DNA from: Bulleidia sp.
Lineage (GTDB): Bacteria > Bacillota_I > Bacilli_A > Erysipelotrichales > Erysipelotrichaceae
NCBI GenBank assembly: GCA_016293365.1
Contig: JAEDEK010000039.1
Coordinates: 1 to 14,529 of the forward strand
Reading direction: 5' to 3'
DNA: 14,529 nt
This document shows, piece after piece, positions 1 through 7,677 of the stretch. The notes under the pieces are model-generated. The model did not search any database, was not told the DNA's origin, and worked only from the letters and a program-made list of their open reading frames with translations. Each line of letters opens with the position of its first letter. Within the stretch, counting starts at the first letter, position 1. Position numbers and translations under genes: made by a program.

Positions 1-391
1 ATATAATGGCGGGAACAACTATTCTGAAAAACTGGCATCTTTTATCACAGAACAAGGCGCTCAGGTAATCCCTGTATGTCCGGAAGTCATGGGTGGTCTT
101 CCAACACCACGTGTTCCCAGTGAAATCAGAGATGGAAGAGTATACAACCGGAATGGTGAAGATGTCCATGCAGCTTTTACAGCAGGGGCACAGCAGGCAT
201 TGCAGGTTGTCAAAGATGAAAATCCGGACAGAATCATTCTGCAGTCAAGAAGTCCAAGCTGTGGTTGTAAAGAAGTATATGATGGTACATTCTGTGGGAA
301 ACGGGTTAAGGGTCAAGGTATTTTTGCACAGGTGCTGCTGAAAGAAGGATATCAGCCAGATGATATTGAAGATCTGGAAGAGGTGGTATGA
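1..391 (+). CDS. DUF523 family protein (5' end cut off by window)
   Basis: This is the C-terminal part of a DUF523 (YbbK-like) protein, and no stop interrupts the frame from base 2. The visible sequence begins YNGGNNYSE, and the family normally has a short N-terminus with a cysteine-containing 'SACLLG' stretch just before this motif, so roughly 15 codons are probably missing. Other family hallmarks are VIPVCPEVMGGLPTPR and the cysteine motif QSRSPSCGC followed by DGTFCGKRVKGQGIFAQVLL. The conserved cysteines suggest metal or Fe-S binding, but the biochemical function of the family is not established. The stop codon TGA (389-391) overlaps the start of the VanW-family gene, so the two are probably co-transcribed and translationally coupled. 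Family assignment is confident; function is unknown. Confidence 0.88.
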   Translation, partial: YNGGNNYSEKLASFITEQGAQVIPVCPEVMGGLPTPRVPSEIRDGRVYNRNGEDVHAAFTAGAQQALQVVKDENPDRIILQSRSPSCGCKEVYDGTFCGKRVKGQGIFAQVLLKEGYQPDDIEDLEEVV

Positions 392-1221
392 TGGCAAGGA
401 AACTGTTCTGTGAAATATCCCCACTGACATATGCAATCTCATTATGGAAGGAAAACATCATGCATGACGTGAATGATCTTCTTCATCCGATCAGATATGC
501 TGAAACAAGGCAGAAGGAACCACTGCCTTATGTTATAAAATCACATTCCTCTACCATTGTCAGAAAGCTGGAAGGTGTGGATGCAACACTGCAGATCAAT
601 AAACGTACCAACCTGAAACTGGCTTCTTCAACTATTACCGGGTTGATCATTTACCCTGGGGAGACTTTTTCTTTCTGGCATCAGATTGGAAAACCAAGGG
701 CTGATAAAGGATATCTGGAAGGTCTGATCATCACTTCCAGCAAAGTAGCGAGTGCAGTTGGGGGTGGACTATGCCAGCTTGCAAATCTGATACACTGGCT
801 TGTTCTGAACAGCCCGTTGACCGTGGCGGAACTCCATCACCACTCAGACGCACTGTTTCCTGACGCAGGGCGCAGAGTTCCTTTTGGGACAGGTACAAGT
901 GTATCCTGGCGGAATCTGGATTACAGATTTACAAATGATACGGATCAGCCGGTACAGATTGTCATATGGCAGGATGATGAGACACTGTATGGGGAACTCC
1001 GCAGTCTGCATCCATTTGAGCATACGTGGTCTGTTGTGGAAGAAGATGCGGGATATGTGAAGGAAAATGGTGTTTTCTACAGGATCTCGAAAGTATATCA
1101 GCTCTGCCATGGAAACGATGGAAGCATCATTGACCGCAGACTCATACTGAACAATCATTCCCGTGTTCTGTATGATTATGATCTGATCCCAGAGGATCAG
1201 ATCATCAGTAAAAATCTCTAG
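388..1221 (+). CDS. VanW family protein
   Basis: This is a 277-residue VanW-domain protein. The domain is recognisable from GLIIYPGETFSFW (about residues 85-97), the GKP..DKGYLEG segment, the conserved AVGGGLCQLANLIHWL (123-138), ELHHHSD (148-154) and VPFGTGTSVSWRNLDYRF (164-181). VanW was named from vancomycin-resistance clusters, but stand-alone homologues are widespread in Bacillota and their role is unclear; a cell-envelope role is only a guess. No vanHAX-type genes are visible, so there is no reason to call this a resistance gene. There is no clear signal peptide. The start is ATG 388 or the adjacent ATG 391, with purine-rich GAAGAGGTGG just upstream. ATG 388 overlaps the stop of the DUF523 gene in an ATGA arrangement, which suggests coupling. 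Confidence 0.88.
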   Translation: MMARKLFCEISPLTYAISLWKENIMHDVNDLLHPIRYAETRQKEPLPYVIKSHSSTIVRKLEGVDATLQINKRTNLKLASSTITGLIIYPGETFSFWHQIGKPRADKGYLEGLIITSSKVASAVGGGLCQLANLIHWLVLNSPLTVAELHHHSDALFPDAGRRVPFGTGTSVSWRNLDYRFTNDTDQPVQIVIWQDDETLYGELRSLHPFEHTWSVVEEDAGYVKENGVFYRISKVYQLCHGNDGSIIDRRLILNNHSRVLYDYDLIPEDQIISKNL

Positions 1222-1223
1222 AA

Positions 1224-1249
1224 AACAGGTGCCTTGATAGGCACCTGTT
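1224..1249. terminator. Bidirectional rho-independent terminator
   Basis: A perfect 10-bp stem (AACAGGTGCC / GGCACCTGTT) has a 6-nt loop, TTGATA. It lies just after the VanW stop and just before the converging UPF0735 stop. On the plus strand it is followed by an AT-rich tail (ATATTATT). On the minus strand the stem runs into TTTT. It probably serves both converging operons. Confidence 0.85.
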
Positions 1250-1252
1250 ATA

Positions 1253-1690
1253 TTATTCCATTGCGTCCAGATGTACTTTACGTACAGTCGGGATATTCTT
1301 TAATGCGGCAATGATCGTTTCCATTGTGGAAGTGGAGGAAGAAATATCCAGCGATACAAGAACATTGGCTTTTCCATTGATCGGAATTGCCTGAGAAATG
1401 GTCAGTACGGATGTTCCATATTCACTTAATGTCTGCAGTACAGACGATAATGCGCCGCTTTTGTCTTTCAGAGTTATGGACAGAACGGCTTTTCTTGTTG
1501 ACTGGTGTTCACCAGGTTCAAAGACATAATCCTTGTATTTATAGTAGGTATTTCTGGAAATGCCTGCCATTTCCACAGCTTTGGTAATGGTAGTGACTTC
1601 ATTGGTTTCCAGAAGTCTTCTTGCATAGATGACTTTATCCAGATAATCCGGAAGTATTTTACGATTGACGATGAGAAAGTCTTTTTTCAT
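1253..1690 (-). CDS. UPF0735 / PheB-like ACT domain protein
   Basis: This is a small ACT-domain protein of the UPF0735 (PheB-like) family. From ATG 1690 it has 145 residues, close to what I recall as usual for the family; an upstream ATG at 1714 would add eight residues lying before the ribosome binding site. Residues about 22-53 (RRLLETNEV, then TKAVEMAGISRNTYYKYKDYVF) resemble a helix-turn-helix segment. Residues about 68-145 (VLSITLKDKSGALSSVLQTL and onward) form one ACT domain, a fold that commonly binds amino acids. The ATG overlaps the thrB stop by 4 bp (ATGA), and AAAGGAG (1701-1707) lies 10 nt upstream. It is the last gene of thrC-thrB-UPF0735, so a role as a threonine or aspartate-family amino-acid sensor, perhaps a regulator, is plausible but inferred. 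The B. subtilis relative PheB is not a proven chorismate mutase. Confidence 0.88.
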   Translation of the reverse strand: MKKDFLIVNRKILPDYLDKVIYARRLLETNEVTTITKAVEMAGISRNTYYKYKDYVFEPGEHQSTRKAVLSITLKDKSGALSSVLQTLSEYGTSVLTISQAIPINGKANVLVSLDISSSTSTMETIIAALKNIPTVRKVHLDAME

Positions 1691-2553
1691 AAGACAGATG
1701 CTCCTTTCAGGCATAATGGAAGTTCTCTGATGGAAATGCTGCCTTCCAGACCGGTGATTTTCTGTTTTGCCTGCTCACTGAGATATTTCTTTGATATACC
1801 GATACATGTGGATCCTGAGCCTGAGATCAGAAGAATACCATCAGTATCAGTTTCAAACAGATTCTGCAGGGAATCAAAAAACGGTAACAGTGTTCTTCGA
1901 TAAGGTTCATGGATACAGTCTTTTTTTCCATGTCGGATCAGTCTTTCATTTCCATCTGCAAGTCCTTTGAGCATCATGATGGCATGCGCTGTGTTGGCTG
2001 CTGCTTCGCTGCGTGGATACCCCTGTGGCAGGATACCCCTTGCTTTTTCGGTGCTTACTTCAAAGTCCGGGATGAATACGGTAAACTTCCAGTCCAGGTG
2101 GACAGGGAGTGAAACGGATTCGAAACCTTCTTCGGATACGGAAGCGGCTGTCAGTCCACCAAAAATACATGGAGCAACGTTATCCGGATGACCTTCCATT
2201 TCAGCAGCCAGCTGAAATACTTCCTGTTTTGTCAAAGCGTGGTTATGCAGAACGGATGCGGCAATCAGACCACCGACAATTAAGGACGACGATGATCCAA
2301 GACCACGGGAAACCGGTATATTACACTGGAAGATGGTATGAATATGATCACTGACACCGATTTTTTCACATCCTCTGCGATAGCTTTGCAGAAACAGATT
2401 GTCCTGATTGTTGAATCTTTCTTCTACATTTTCAAGAATATCTGTATCTGCCAGTTTTACATGGAATACATTGTTCAGCTCTAATGCAAGGCCAAGACAG
2501 TCAAAACCAGGGCCGACATTGGCACTTGTGGCAGGTGTTTTAATCGTGTACAT
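1687..2553 (-). CDS. thrB: Homoserine kinase
   Basis: ThrB is a cytoplasmic GHMP kinase that phosphorylates L-homoserine with ATP to O-phospho-L-homoserine, the substrate of the threonine synthase encoded just upstream. It has 288 residues, close to normal. The N-terminus TPATSANVGPGFDCLGLAL (6-24) is typical of ThrB. The GHMP ATP loop is PVSRGLGSSSS (80-90), GHPDNVAP (121-128) follows, and the C-terminal glycine motif is ISGSGSTC (243-250). The start ATG at 2553 lies inside the end of thrC (14-bp overlap). A canonical AAGGAGG at 2560-2566 sits 6 nt upstream, within thrC coding sequence. The gene ends in an ATGA overlap with the UPF0735 gene. Nothing suggests loss of function. Confidence 0.96.
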   Translation of the reverse strand: MYTIKTPATSANVGPGFDCLGLALELNNVFHVKLADTDILENVEERFNNQDNLFLQSYRRGCEKIGVSDHIHTIFQCNIPVSRGLGSSSSLIVGGLIAASVLHNHALTKQEVFQLAAEMEGHPDNVAPCIFGGLTAASVSEEGFESVSLPVHLDWKFTVFIPDFEVSTEKARGILPQGYPRSEAAANTAHAIMMLKGLADGNERLIRHGKKDCIHEPYRRTLLPFFDSLQNLFETDTDGILLISGSGSTCIGISKKYLSEQAKQKITGLEGSISIRELPLCLKGASVL

Positions 2554-4033
2554 TTCCGACCTCCTTCATTCTGTCTGCAATAACCTGCATACCATCTTCA
2601 ATTTCAATGGAACGTGTAAAGCGGACGTCCATATCCTTCAAAGCAGCAAGAGATGGTGGTATCTTGACTCCGGACAATGCGTGGAGTCTTTCCATTGCGG
2701 CAAAGTCATCCGCCATGTCCTCACCAGCAATGCACGCAAGTACGTCATGTGTAAACTTATATGGGGAGGCAGTCGACAGGATCACGGATGGTGTATGGTC
2801 TCCGGTTTCCTGTTCGTACTTTTTCTTTGCGGCTAAAGCAACTGCAGTATGTGGATCAATCAGGACATGTTCGTTTTCAAACAGGTCATGGATTGTCTTA
2901 CGGCATGTATCTTCGTCTGTCCAGCAGCCAGCGAATGTAGCTGTAATTTTCGCCATGATCTCCTTTGGTACAGAATAACTGCCCTTTTTCTGCAGATTCT
3001 TCATCATTTCAGATACAAAGTCATCATCATAACCGGAAGCCATGAACAGCAGTCGTTCCAGATTCGATGAAATCAGAATATCCATGGATGGAGAGATTGT
3101 TGGCGTAAAAGTTCTGTGAATGGAATAGGTGCCTGTATTCAGGAAATCTGTCAGAACATTATTTGTATTGGATGCGCAGATCAATCGGTTTACCGGCAAT
3201 CCAAGCAGCTTGGCAAAGTATCCTGCAAGAATATCGCCAAAGTTACCGGTTGGTACGACAAAGTTGACCGGATCTCCACATGCTACAGCACCGCTTTCCA
3301 CAAGCTTTGCGTAGGATGTGTAATAATATACGATCTGCGGCATGAGACGGCCGACATTGATGGAATTTGCGGATGAAATGGAAACGCCATCCAGTGATGA
3401 CAGGACGAGCGGATCGGATGTTGCCTGCTTGATCATCCGCTGACAGTCATCGAAGTTCCCTTTCACCGCAATGACATCAACATTTCTGCCTGTTGTCGTA
3501 GCCATCTGTTTTTTCTGAATACTGGAAACACCGACTTCCGGATAGAAAACCGTGATAGCTGTACCTGGAACATTCTTGAATCCTTCCAGAGCTGCTTTGC
3601 CGGTATCACCGGAAGTTGCTGTCAGAATGGAAATGATTTCCTTCTTGTCATCTTTGTGGATGGATGTTGTCAGAAGGTGCGGCAGAATCGTCAGAGCGAT
3701 GTCTTTGAAGGCACATGTAGGTCCATGCCACAGTTCCATCAGCCATCCTTCCTGGATCTGCTTTAACGGAACAATTTCAGCTGTATCAAATTTTTCGTCA
3801 TACGCACCTGTAACACATGCATGCATTTCGTCTTCTGTAAAGTCATCCAGCATGGCGGAAAGAATCTTTTCTGCTGTCTGCTGATAGGAAAGATGCAGTA
3901 CTTCGGATGGATCAATATGTGCTGTTATATTTTCGATTGTGTACAGTCCGCCGTCATTGGACAGTCCTTTGATAATGGCCTGATGAGCGGTAACAATATC
4001 GTTTCTGTTTCTTGAACTGATGTATCTGTTCAT
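2540..4033 (-). CDS. thrC: Threonine synthase
   Basis: ThrC is a PLP-dependent fold-type II enzyme that converts O-phosphohomoserine to L-threonine and phosphate. At 497 residues it is of the long E. coli/yeast-like type, not the roughly 350-residue B. subtilis type. The N-terminal domain carries YISSRN and the characteristic GLSNDGGLY (23-31). The PLP lysine is probably K110 in HGPTCAFKDIAL. SATSGDTG and PTGNFGD (261-267) are the expected substrate and phosphate-binding loops. ATG 4033 has a strong AAGGAG (4041-4046) 7 nt upstream. It is first in the minus-strand operon and is transcribed away from hom across a 96-bp shared regulatory region. Confidence 0.96.
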   Translation of the reverse strand: MNRYISSRNRNDIVTAHQAIIKGLSNDGGLYTIENITAHIDPSEVLHLSYQQTAEKILSAMLDDFTEDEMHACVTGAYDEKFDTAEIVPLKQIQEGWLMELWHGPTCAFKDIALTILPHLLTTSIHKDDKKEIISILTATSGDTGKAALEGFKNVPGTAITVFYPEVGVSSIQKKQMATTTGRNVDVIAVKGNFDDCQRMIKQATSDPLVLSSLDGVSISSANSINVGRLMPQIVYYYTSYAKLVESGAVACGDPVNFVVPTGNFGDILAGYFAKLLGLPVNRLICASNTNNVLTDFLNTGTYSIHRTFTPTISPSMDILISSNLERLLFMASGYDDDFVSEMMKNLQKKGSYSVPKEIMAKITATFAGCWTDEDTCRKTIHDLFENEHVLIDPHTAVALAAKKKYEQETGDHTPSVILSTASPYKFTHDVLACIAGEDMADDFAAMERLHALSGVKIPPSLAALKDMDVRFTRSIEIEDGMQVIADRMKEVGNVHD

Positions 4034-4129
4034 TTTTTATCTCCTTGCCTGAACTATGGAATGATGATAATATGTTTTTGTTTTAAAAACAAGTGTGTTT
4101 CTAAAATGAAAACAAAAGGGGGAAAGAAT
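4034..4129. promoter_or_regulatory. Divergent thrC / hom control region with inverted repeat
   Basis: These 96 bp must contain the promoters for both threonine-pathway operons. The central feature is a perfect inverted repeat TTGTTTT-A-AAAACAA (4078-4092), a candidate shared operator. For hom, TAAAAT (4102-4107) is a fair -10 with a weak TTGTTT (4078-4083) 18 bp upstream, which would place the repeat over the -35. For thrC, the minus-strand hexamer TATTAT (plus 4067-4072) is a possible -10 with no good -35. Ribosome binding sites are AAGGAG for thrC (4041-4046) and AGGGGG for hom (4117-4122), each 7 nt from its ATG. The space is too short for a T-box or a classical threonine leader-peptide attenuator, and I see neither. 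The promoter hexamers are tentative; the inverted repeat is seen directly. Confidence 0.55.
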
Positions 4130-5263
4130 ATGCAGGTCGGACTACTGGGACATGGTGTTGTCGGCAGCGGAGTACGCCGTATCATCGACGGCATGAGCAA
4201 TAATAAAACCGCATGTTTATGCATAAAAAGAATACTGGTCAAGGATGAGATCGAGATGGTTGAAGAAAGAATGACACGCAACATCGATGACATCATTCTG
4301 GATCGTGATATTCAGCTTGTTGTGGAATGTATGGGTGGAAAGGAACCAGCTCATACATTTGTGAAAAGAGCGCTGGAAAACGGTAAAAATGTCGTTACAT
4401 CCAACAAGAAAATGCTGGCATCCTATGGAGATGAGCTTTTTGCATTGGCACATCAAAAAGGGGTAAAGCTGCTGTATGAAGCATCTGTCGGTGGTGGAAT
4501 TCCATGGATGGCAGAACTTAGAAGAATCCGCAGGATTGATGAGATTGAATCCTTTGAAGGTATTTTCAATGGAACAACAAACTATATTCTTTCGCGTATG
4601 GAAGCTGAAGGCTGTGAATTTCATGAAATGCTGGCACAGGCACAATCGTTAGGGTATGCGGAGCGGGATCCGTCTGATGATATTGATGGATATGATGTTG
4701 CCTATAAAACCGCACTTACATGTCTTGCTGCATTTGACTGTTTTGTGGATCCACAGGATATTCCTGTCAGCGGGATCCGTAATATTACAAAAAAAGATAT
4801 GAATTATGCCAATGAGCATGGCTTTTCAATAAAACTTCTGGGCAAAGGCAGGAAAAAAGATGGTATACTGCAGTGCAGTGTCATGCCGTGTTTTGTGCCA
4901 AAGGGAGGTACATTTGCATCTGTACCACTGAACTACAACGCGATTTCCAGTGTATCTGAAACACTGGGAAGAGCTGTATTTACAGGACAGGGCGCAGGCT
5001 CATTGCCGACGGCACACGCGGTTGTACAGGATATGCTGGATATCGCAACAGGGGCTGATATCGCAGATCACTCCATTACACCGTGCTGTGTGGATGAAAG
5101 CGCAGAAGTGACATGTTATATCCGTGGAGGCAGTATTCCTTTCCCGTATGTTGCGGAAACAGTGGATGAGGATACAGTCATCACAGTTCCACTCAGTTAT
5201 GCAAAGCTGAAGGAGCTGACAGATAATACAAGGGGAGTTATGGTCATTGAGGTGAAGAAATGA
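4130..5263 (+). CDS. hom: Homoserine dehydrogenase, short form without ACT domain
   Basis: Hom reduces aspartate semialdehyde to homoserine with NAD(P)H, the branch point toward threonine and methionine. From ATG 4130 it has 377 residues. The Rossmann motif GHGVVG (7-12), VTSNKKML (89-96), ASVGGGIP (118-125), GIFNGTTNYIL (144-154), ERDPSDDIDGYDVAYK (178-193) and GQGAGSLPTA (286-295) are all present, so the catalytic core looks intact. After about residue 315 only around 60 residues remain, and they do not show the usual C-terminal ACT pattern of Bacillota Hom proteins of about 430 residues. An in-frame upstream ATG at 4061 is unlikely because it lies within the promoter region, whereas AGGGGG is well placed for 4130. 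The stop overlaps lysC in an ATGA. Confidence 0.94.
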   Translation: MQVGLLGHGVVGSGVRRIIDGMSNNKTACLCIKRILVKDEIEMVEERMTRNIDDIILDRDIQLVVECMGGKEPAHTFVKRALENGKNVVTSNKKMLASYGDELFALAHQKGVKLLYEASVGGGIPWMAELRRIRRIDEIESFEGIFNGTTNYILSRMEAEGCEFHEMLAQAQSLGYAERDPSDDIDGYDVAYKTALTCLAAFDCFVDPQDIPVSGIRNITKKDMNYANEHGFSIKLLGKGRKKDGILQCSVMPCFVPKGGTFASVPLNYNAISSVSETLGRAVFTGQGAGSLPTAHAVVQDMLDIATGADIADHSITPCCVDESAEVTCYIRGGSIPFPYVAETVDEDTVITVPLSYAKLKELTDNTRGVMVIEVKK

Positions 5264-6597
5264 TAAAGGTTGTTAAGTTCGGGGGTTCTTCTGTAGCCAA
5301 TGCAACCCAGTTTGCAAAGGTGAAGCAGATCGTGGAAAGTGATTCCGACCGCAAGTTCATTGTAACAAGTGCATGTGGTAAGGAATCCAAAGAGGATCAT
5401 AAGATCACAGATCTTCTGTATCTGTGTCAGGCACATGTGCGCTATGGTGTTTCCTATGATTCCATTCTTTCTTTAATCAAGGAGAAGTACTACGGGATCA
5501 AAAAGGACCTGAATCTGAAAGTGGATCTGGATCGTGAGTTTGAAAACATGGAAAAACTGATGACCCGTGATGTATCCACAGACTATCTGGTCAGCCGTGG
5601 TGAATATATGACAGGCTTACTGCTGGCGGAATATCTGAATGCTGATTTTGTGGATGCCAAGGATGTCATCTCTTTCCGTTTCGATGGAGAAATCGATATG
5701 GAAAGAACAAAGGACCTGCTGCTCAAGCATACCAAGCCAGGCAGAAAGGTTGTGATTCCTGGATTCTATGGAGCGCTGCCGAATGGTGTCATCAAAGTCA
5801 TGACCCGTGGTGGCTCTGATATTACAGGTTCTGTCATTGCCAATGTCATTGATGCGGATGTCTATGAAAACTGGACCGACGTTTCCGGTTTCCTTGTGGC
5901 AGATCCGAAGATTGTCGATCATCCATTGCGTATTCCACGCATCACATACAACGAACTGCGTGAAATGAGCTATATGGGGGCAAATGTCCTTCATGATGAT
6001 GCGGTATTCCCAGTCAGCTCCAAAAATATTCCGATCAATGTCAGAAATACCAATGAACCGGATAATCCAGGTACAATGATCATGAATGACTGCAGTGAAT
6101 ATGATGCTCTGGAAGCACCGAACTTTGTAACAGGTATTGCCGGCAGAAAGAATTTTACCATCATCACACTGATCAAGAATCACTGCTCTACAGAAGTCGG
6201 TTACCTGCGCAAGGTATTATCCGTATTTGAGGAATTCCGTATTTCCGTGGAAAGTGTTCCGACAACTGTCGATACAACATCTGTCATTGTACAGTCTGAA
6301 CTGGTATCGGAATGCATTTATGAAATTGTCGCAAGACTGCGTGAAGTCATTCATCCGGATGACATCCGTATCGATGAACACCTTGCTCTGATTGCGATTG
6401 TCGGCAGAGCCATGAAGCATTCTCCAGGTATTTCCGGACGTCTGCTGTCAGAGTTTGGACGTCACGAAATCAATATCCGTGCCATCAATCAGTCAGGTGA
6501 TGAAATGTGCATCGTTGTCGGTGTGGATAACAGAGATTTTGAAAAAGCTGTCAGAGCGATTTATACAAAGTTCATCGCGGAGGTAAATGAGAAATGA
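5260..6597 (+). CDS. lysC: Aspartate kinase with two C-terminal ACT domains
   Basis: Aspartokinase phosphorylates L-aspartate to 4-aspartyl phosphate, the committed step for lysine, threonine and methionine. It is a single-chain 445-residue enzyme resembling the B. subtilis YclM (aspartokinase III) type. The kinase domain begins KFGGSSVA (6-13) and includes the conserved TRGGSDITG (182-190) and WTDVSGF (205-211). Two ACT units follow, at about 298-365 (FTIITLIKNHCSTEVGYLRKV) and 376-443 (LALIAIVGRAMKHSPGISGR), where feedback inhibitors usually bind; the inhibitor cannot be read from sequence, but the thr context favours threonine. It is the middle gene of hom-lysC-asd, with 4-bp overlaps at both ends. 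There is no internal-start beta-subunit arrangement that I can support. Confidence 0.95.
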   Translation: MIKVVKFGGSSVANATQFAKVKQIVESDSDRKFIVTSACGKESKEDHKITDLLYLCQAHVRYGVSYDSILSLIKEKYYGIKKDLNLKVDLDREFENMEKLMTRDVSTDYLVSRGEYMTGLLLAEYLNADFVDAKDVISFRFDGEIDMERTKDLLLKHTKPGRKVVIPGFYGALPNGVIKVMTRGGSDITGSVIANVIDADVYENWTDVSGFLVADPKIVDHPLRIPRITYNELREMSYMGANVLHDDAVFPVSSKNIPINVRNTNEPDNPGTMIMNDCSEYDALEAPNFVTGIAGRKNFTIITLIKNHCSTEVGYLRKVLSVFEEFRISVESVPTTVDTTSVIVQSELVSECIYEIVARLREVIHPDDIRIDEHLALIAIVGRAMKHSPGISGRLLSEFGRHEINIRAINQSGDEMCIVVGVDNRDFEKAVRAIYTKFIAEVNEK

Positions 6598-7580
6598 AGA
6601 TCGGTATTTTAGGTGCAACAGGCGCTGTCGGCAGACAGATGCTGGAATGCATTGAAGAGAGAAATATGAATGTGGAGGAAGTCAGACTGTTTGCTTCTCC
6701 ACGATCCCTCGGTAAGACAATTCCTTTCAAAGGACAGGAAACACCGGTTGAAGTTGTCAGTCAGGAAAGACTGAATGGTCTGGATTATGTTCTGGGGGCA
6801 GTATCCAATGCATTATCCAGGGAATACAGACCGCTGATCGAAAAAGCCGGTGCAGTTTATGTCGATAACTCCAGTGCGTTCAGAATGGATCCGGATATTC
6901 CGCTTGTAGTACCGGAAATCAATGGTGAAGATGCACTCGGTCATCATGGTATCATTGCCAACCCGAACTGCTCCACCATCATAACAATGATGGCTCTTGC
7001 ACCACTGGCACGCATCTCAAAAATTACAAAGCTTGTAGCTTCCACCTATCAGGCAGTCTCTGGCGCTGGTATTGAAGGCCAGCATGAGCTGGAAAATCAG
7101 ATGGTGCAGATTGCGGAAGGAAAAGAAGTGACCCATAAGGTGTTCCGTGATCAGATTGCATGCAATGTCATTGCGGAAATCGGTTCCTATAATGACAACG
7201 GATTTACAACCGAAGAAATGAAGATGCAGAATGAAGGAAGAAAGATTCTGCATATGCCGGAAATGAAGGTTGACTGTACATGTGTCAGAGTTCCAGTCAT
7301 GCGTTCTCACTCCATCAGTGTTCAGGCGGTATTTGAAGAAAAGATCAGTGTGGAACAGGCAACTGCAGCGATCGCCTCCTTTACAGGTGATGTCATGTGT
7401 GAAACAGATCTTCCAATGCCGTTATATACAAGCAATCAGGATCTTGTCTATGTCGGTAGAATCAGACCATCTCTGATTGAAGAAAACGGACTTGTATTAT
7501 GGTGCTGTGGTGATCAGGTACGCAAAGGAGCAGCTTCCAATGCTGTCCAGATCATTGAGTATCTTGAAGCACACAGATAA
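6594..7580 (+). CDS. asd: Aspartate-semialdehyde dehydrogenase
   Basis: Asd reduces aspartyl phosphate to aspartate semialdehyde using NADPH, linking LysC to Hom. It has 328 residues, typical of Gram-positive Asd. The nucleotide-binding motif is GATGAVGRQML (7-17). The catalytic cysteine is C126 in NPNCSTI. STYQAVSGAG (150-159) contains the conserved glutamine. RVPVMRSHS (232-240) contains the expected active-site histidine, H239. ATG 6594 overlaps the lysC stop (ATGA), and CGGAGG at 6578-6583 serves as ribosome binding site. It is the last gene of the operon and is followed directly by a strong terminator. Confidence 0.96.
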   Translation: MKIGILGATGAVGRQMLECIEERNMNVEEVRLFASPRSLGKTIPFKGQETPVEVVSQERLNGLDYVLGAVSNALSREYRPLIEKAGAVYVDNSSAFRMDPDIPLVVPEINGEDALGHHGIIANPNCSTIITMMALAPLARISKITKLVASTYQAVSGAGIEGQHELENQMVQIAEGKEVTHKVFRDQIACNVIAEIGSYNDNGFTTEEMKMQNEGRKILHMPEMKVDCTCVRVPVMRSHSISVQAVFEEKISVEQATAAIASFTGDVMCETDLPMPLYTSNQDLVYVGRIRPSLIEENGLVLWCCGDQVRKGAASNAVQIIEYLEAHR

Positions 7581-7603
7581 AAACAGGGAAACCTGTTTTT
7601 TGT
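7579..7603 (+). terminator. Rho-independent terminator after asd
   Basis: The stem AAAAACAGG / CCTGTTTTT (7579-7587 with 7592-7600) has a GAAA tetraloop and continues into a T-rich run. It starts within the asd stop codon and ends the hom-lysC-asd transcript. Confidence 0.88.
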
Positions 7604-7625
7604 TTGGGAACAGACGGAAAGAATG

Positions 7626-7654
7626 TTTTCTTTACAGAAAGGAAAGCATACAAT
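7626..7654 (+). promoter_or_regulatory. Tentative promoter for the MFS gene
   Basis: TACAAT (7649-7654) is a good -10 match. A poor -35 (TTTTCT, 7626-7631) lies 17 bp upstream. A promoter is expected here because a terminator precedes and the gene starts at 7678, but the exact hexamers are uncertain. Confidence 0.35.
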
Positions 7655-7677
7655 GCTGTGTGTTAAAAGGAGAATAT

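Noticed and set aside
388..1221. VanW gene as evidence of vancomycin resistance
   Set aside because: No vanH/A/X/R/S homologues are present; lone VanW-domain proteins are common and not resistance determinants by themselves.
4061..4129. N-terminal extension of Hom from ATG 4061
   Set aside because: It would place translation across the -35/-10 region and add a non-family leader. ATG 4130 has a good ribosome binding site and begins directly with the Rossmann strand.
4034..4129. T-box, threonine leader peptide or riboswitch controlling hom or thrC
   Set aside because: The region is only 96 bp shared by two divergent genes; no run of Thr codons, T-box motif or attenuator pair is visible.
5617..6183. 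Minus-strand open frame of 188 codons opposite lysC
   Set aside because: It lies wholly inside a well-supported aspartokinase gene and shows no recognisable protein features.
7477..7677. N-terminal extension of the MFS protein into asd
   Set aside because: The extension overlaps the asd coding end and its terminator. ATG 7678 has AAAGGAG and a normal MFS N-terminus.
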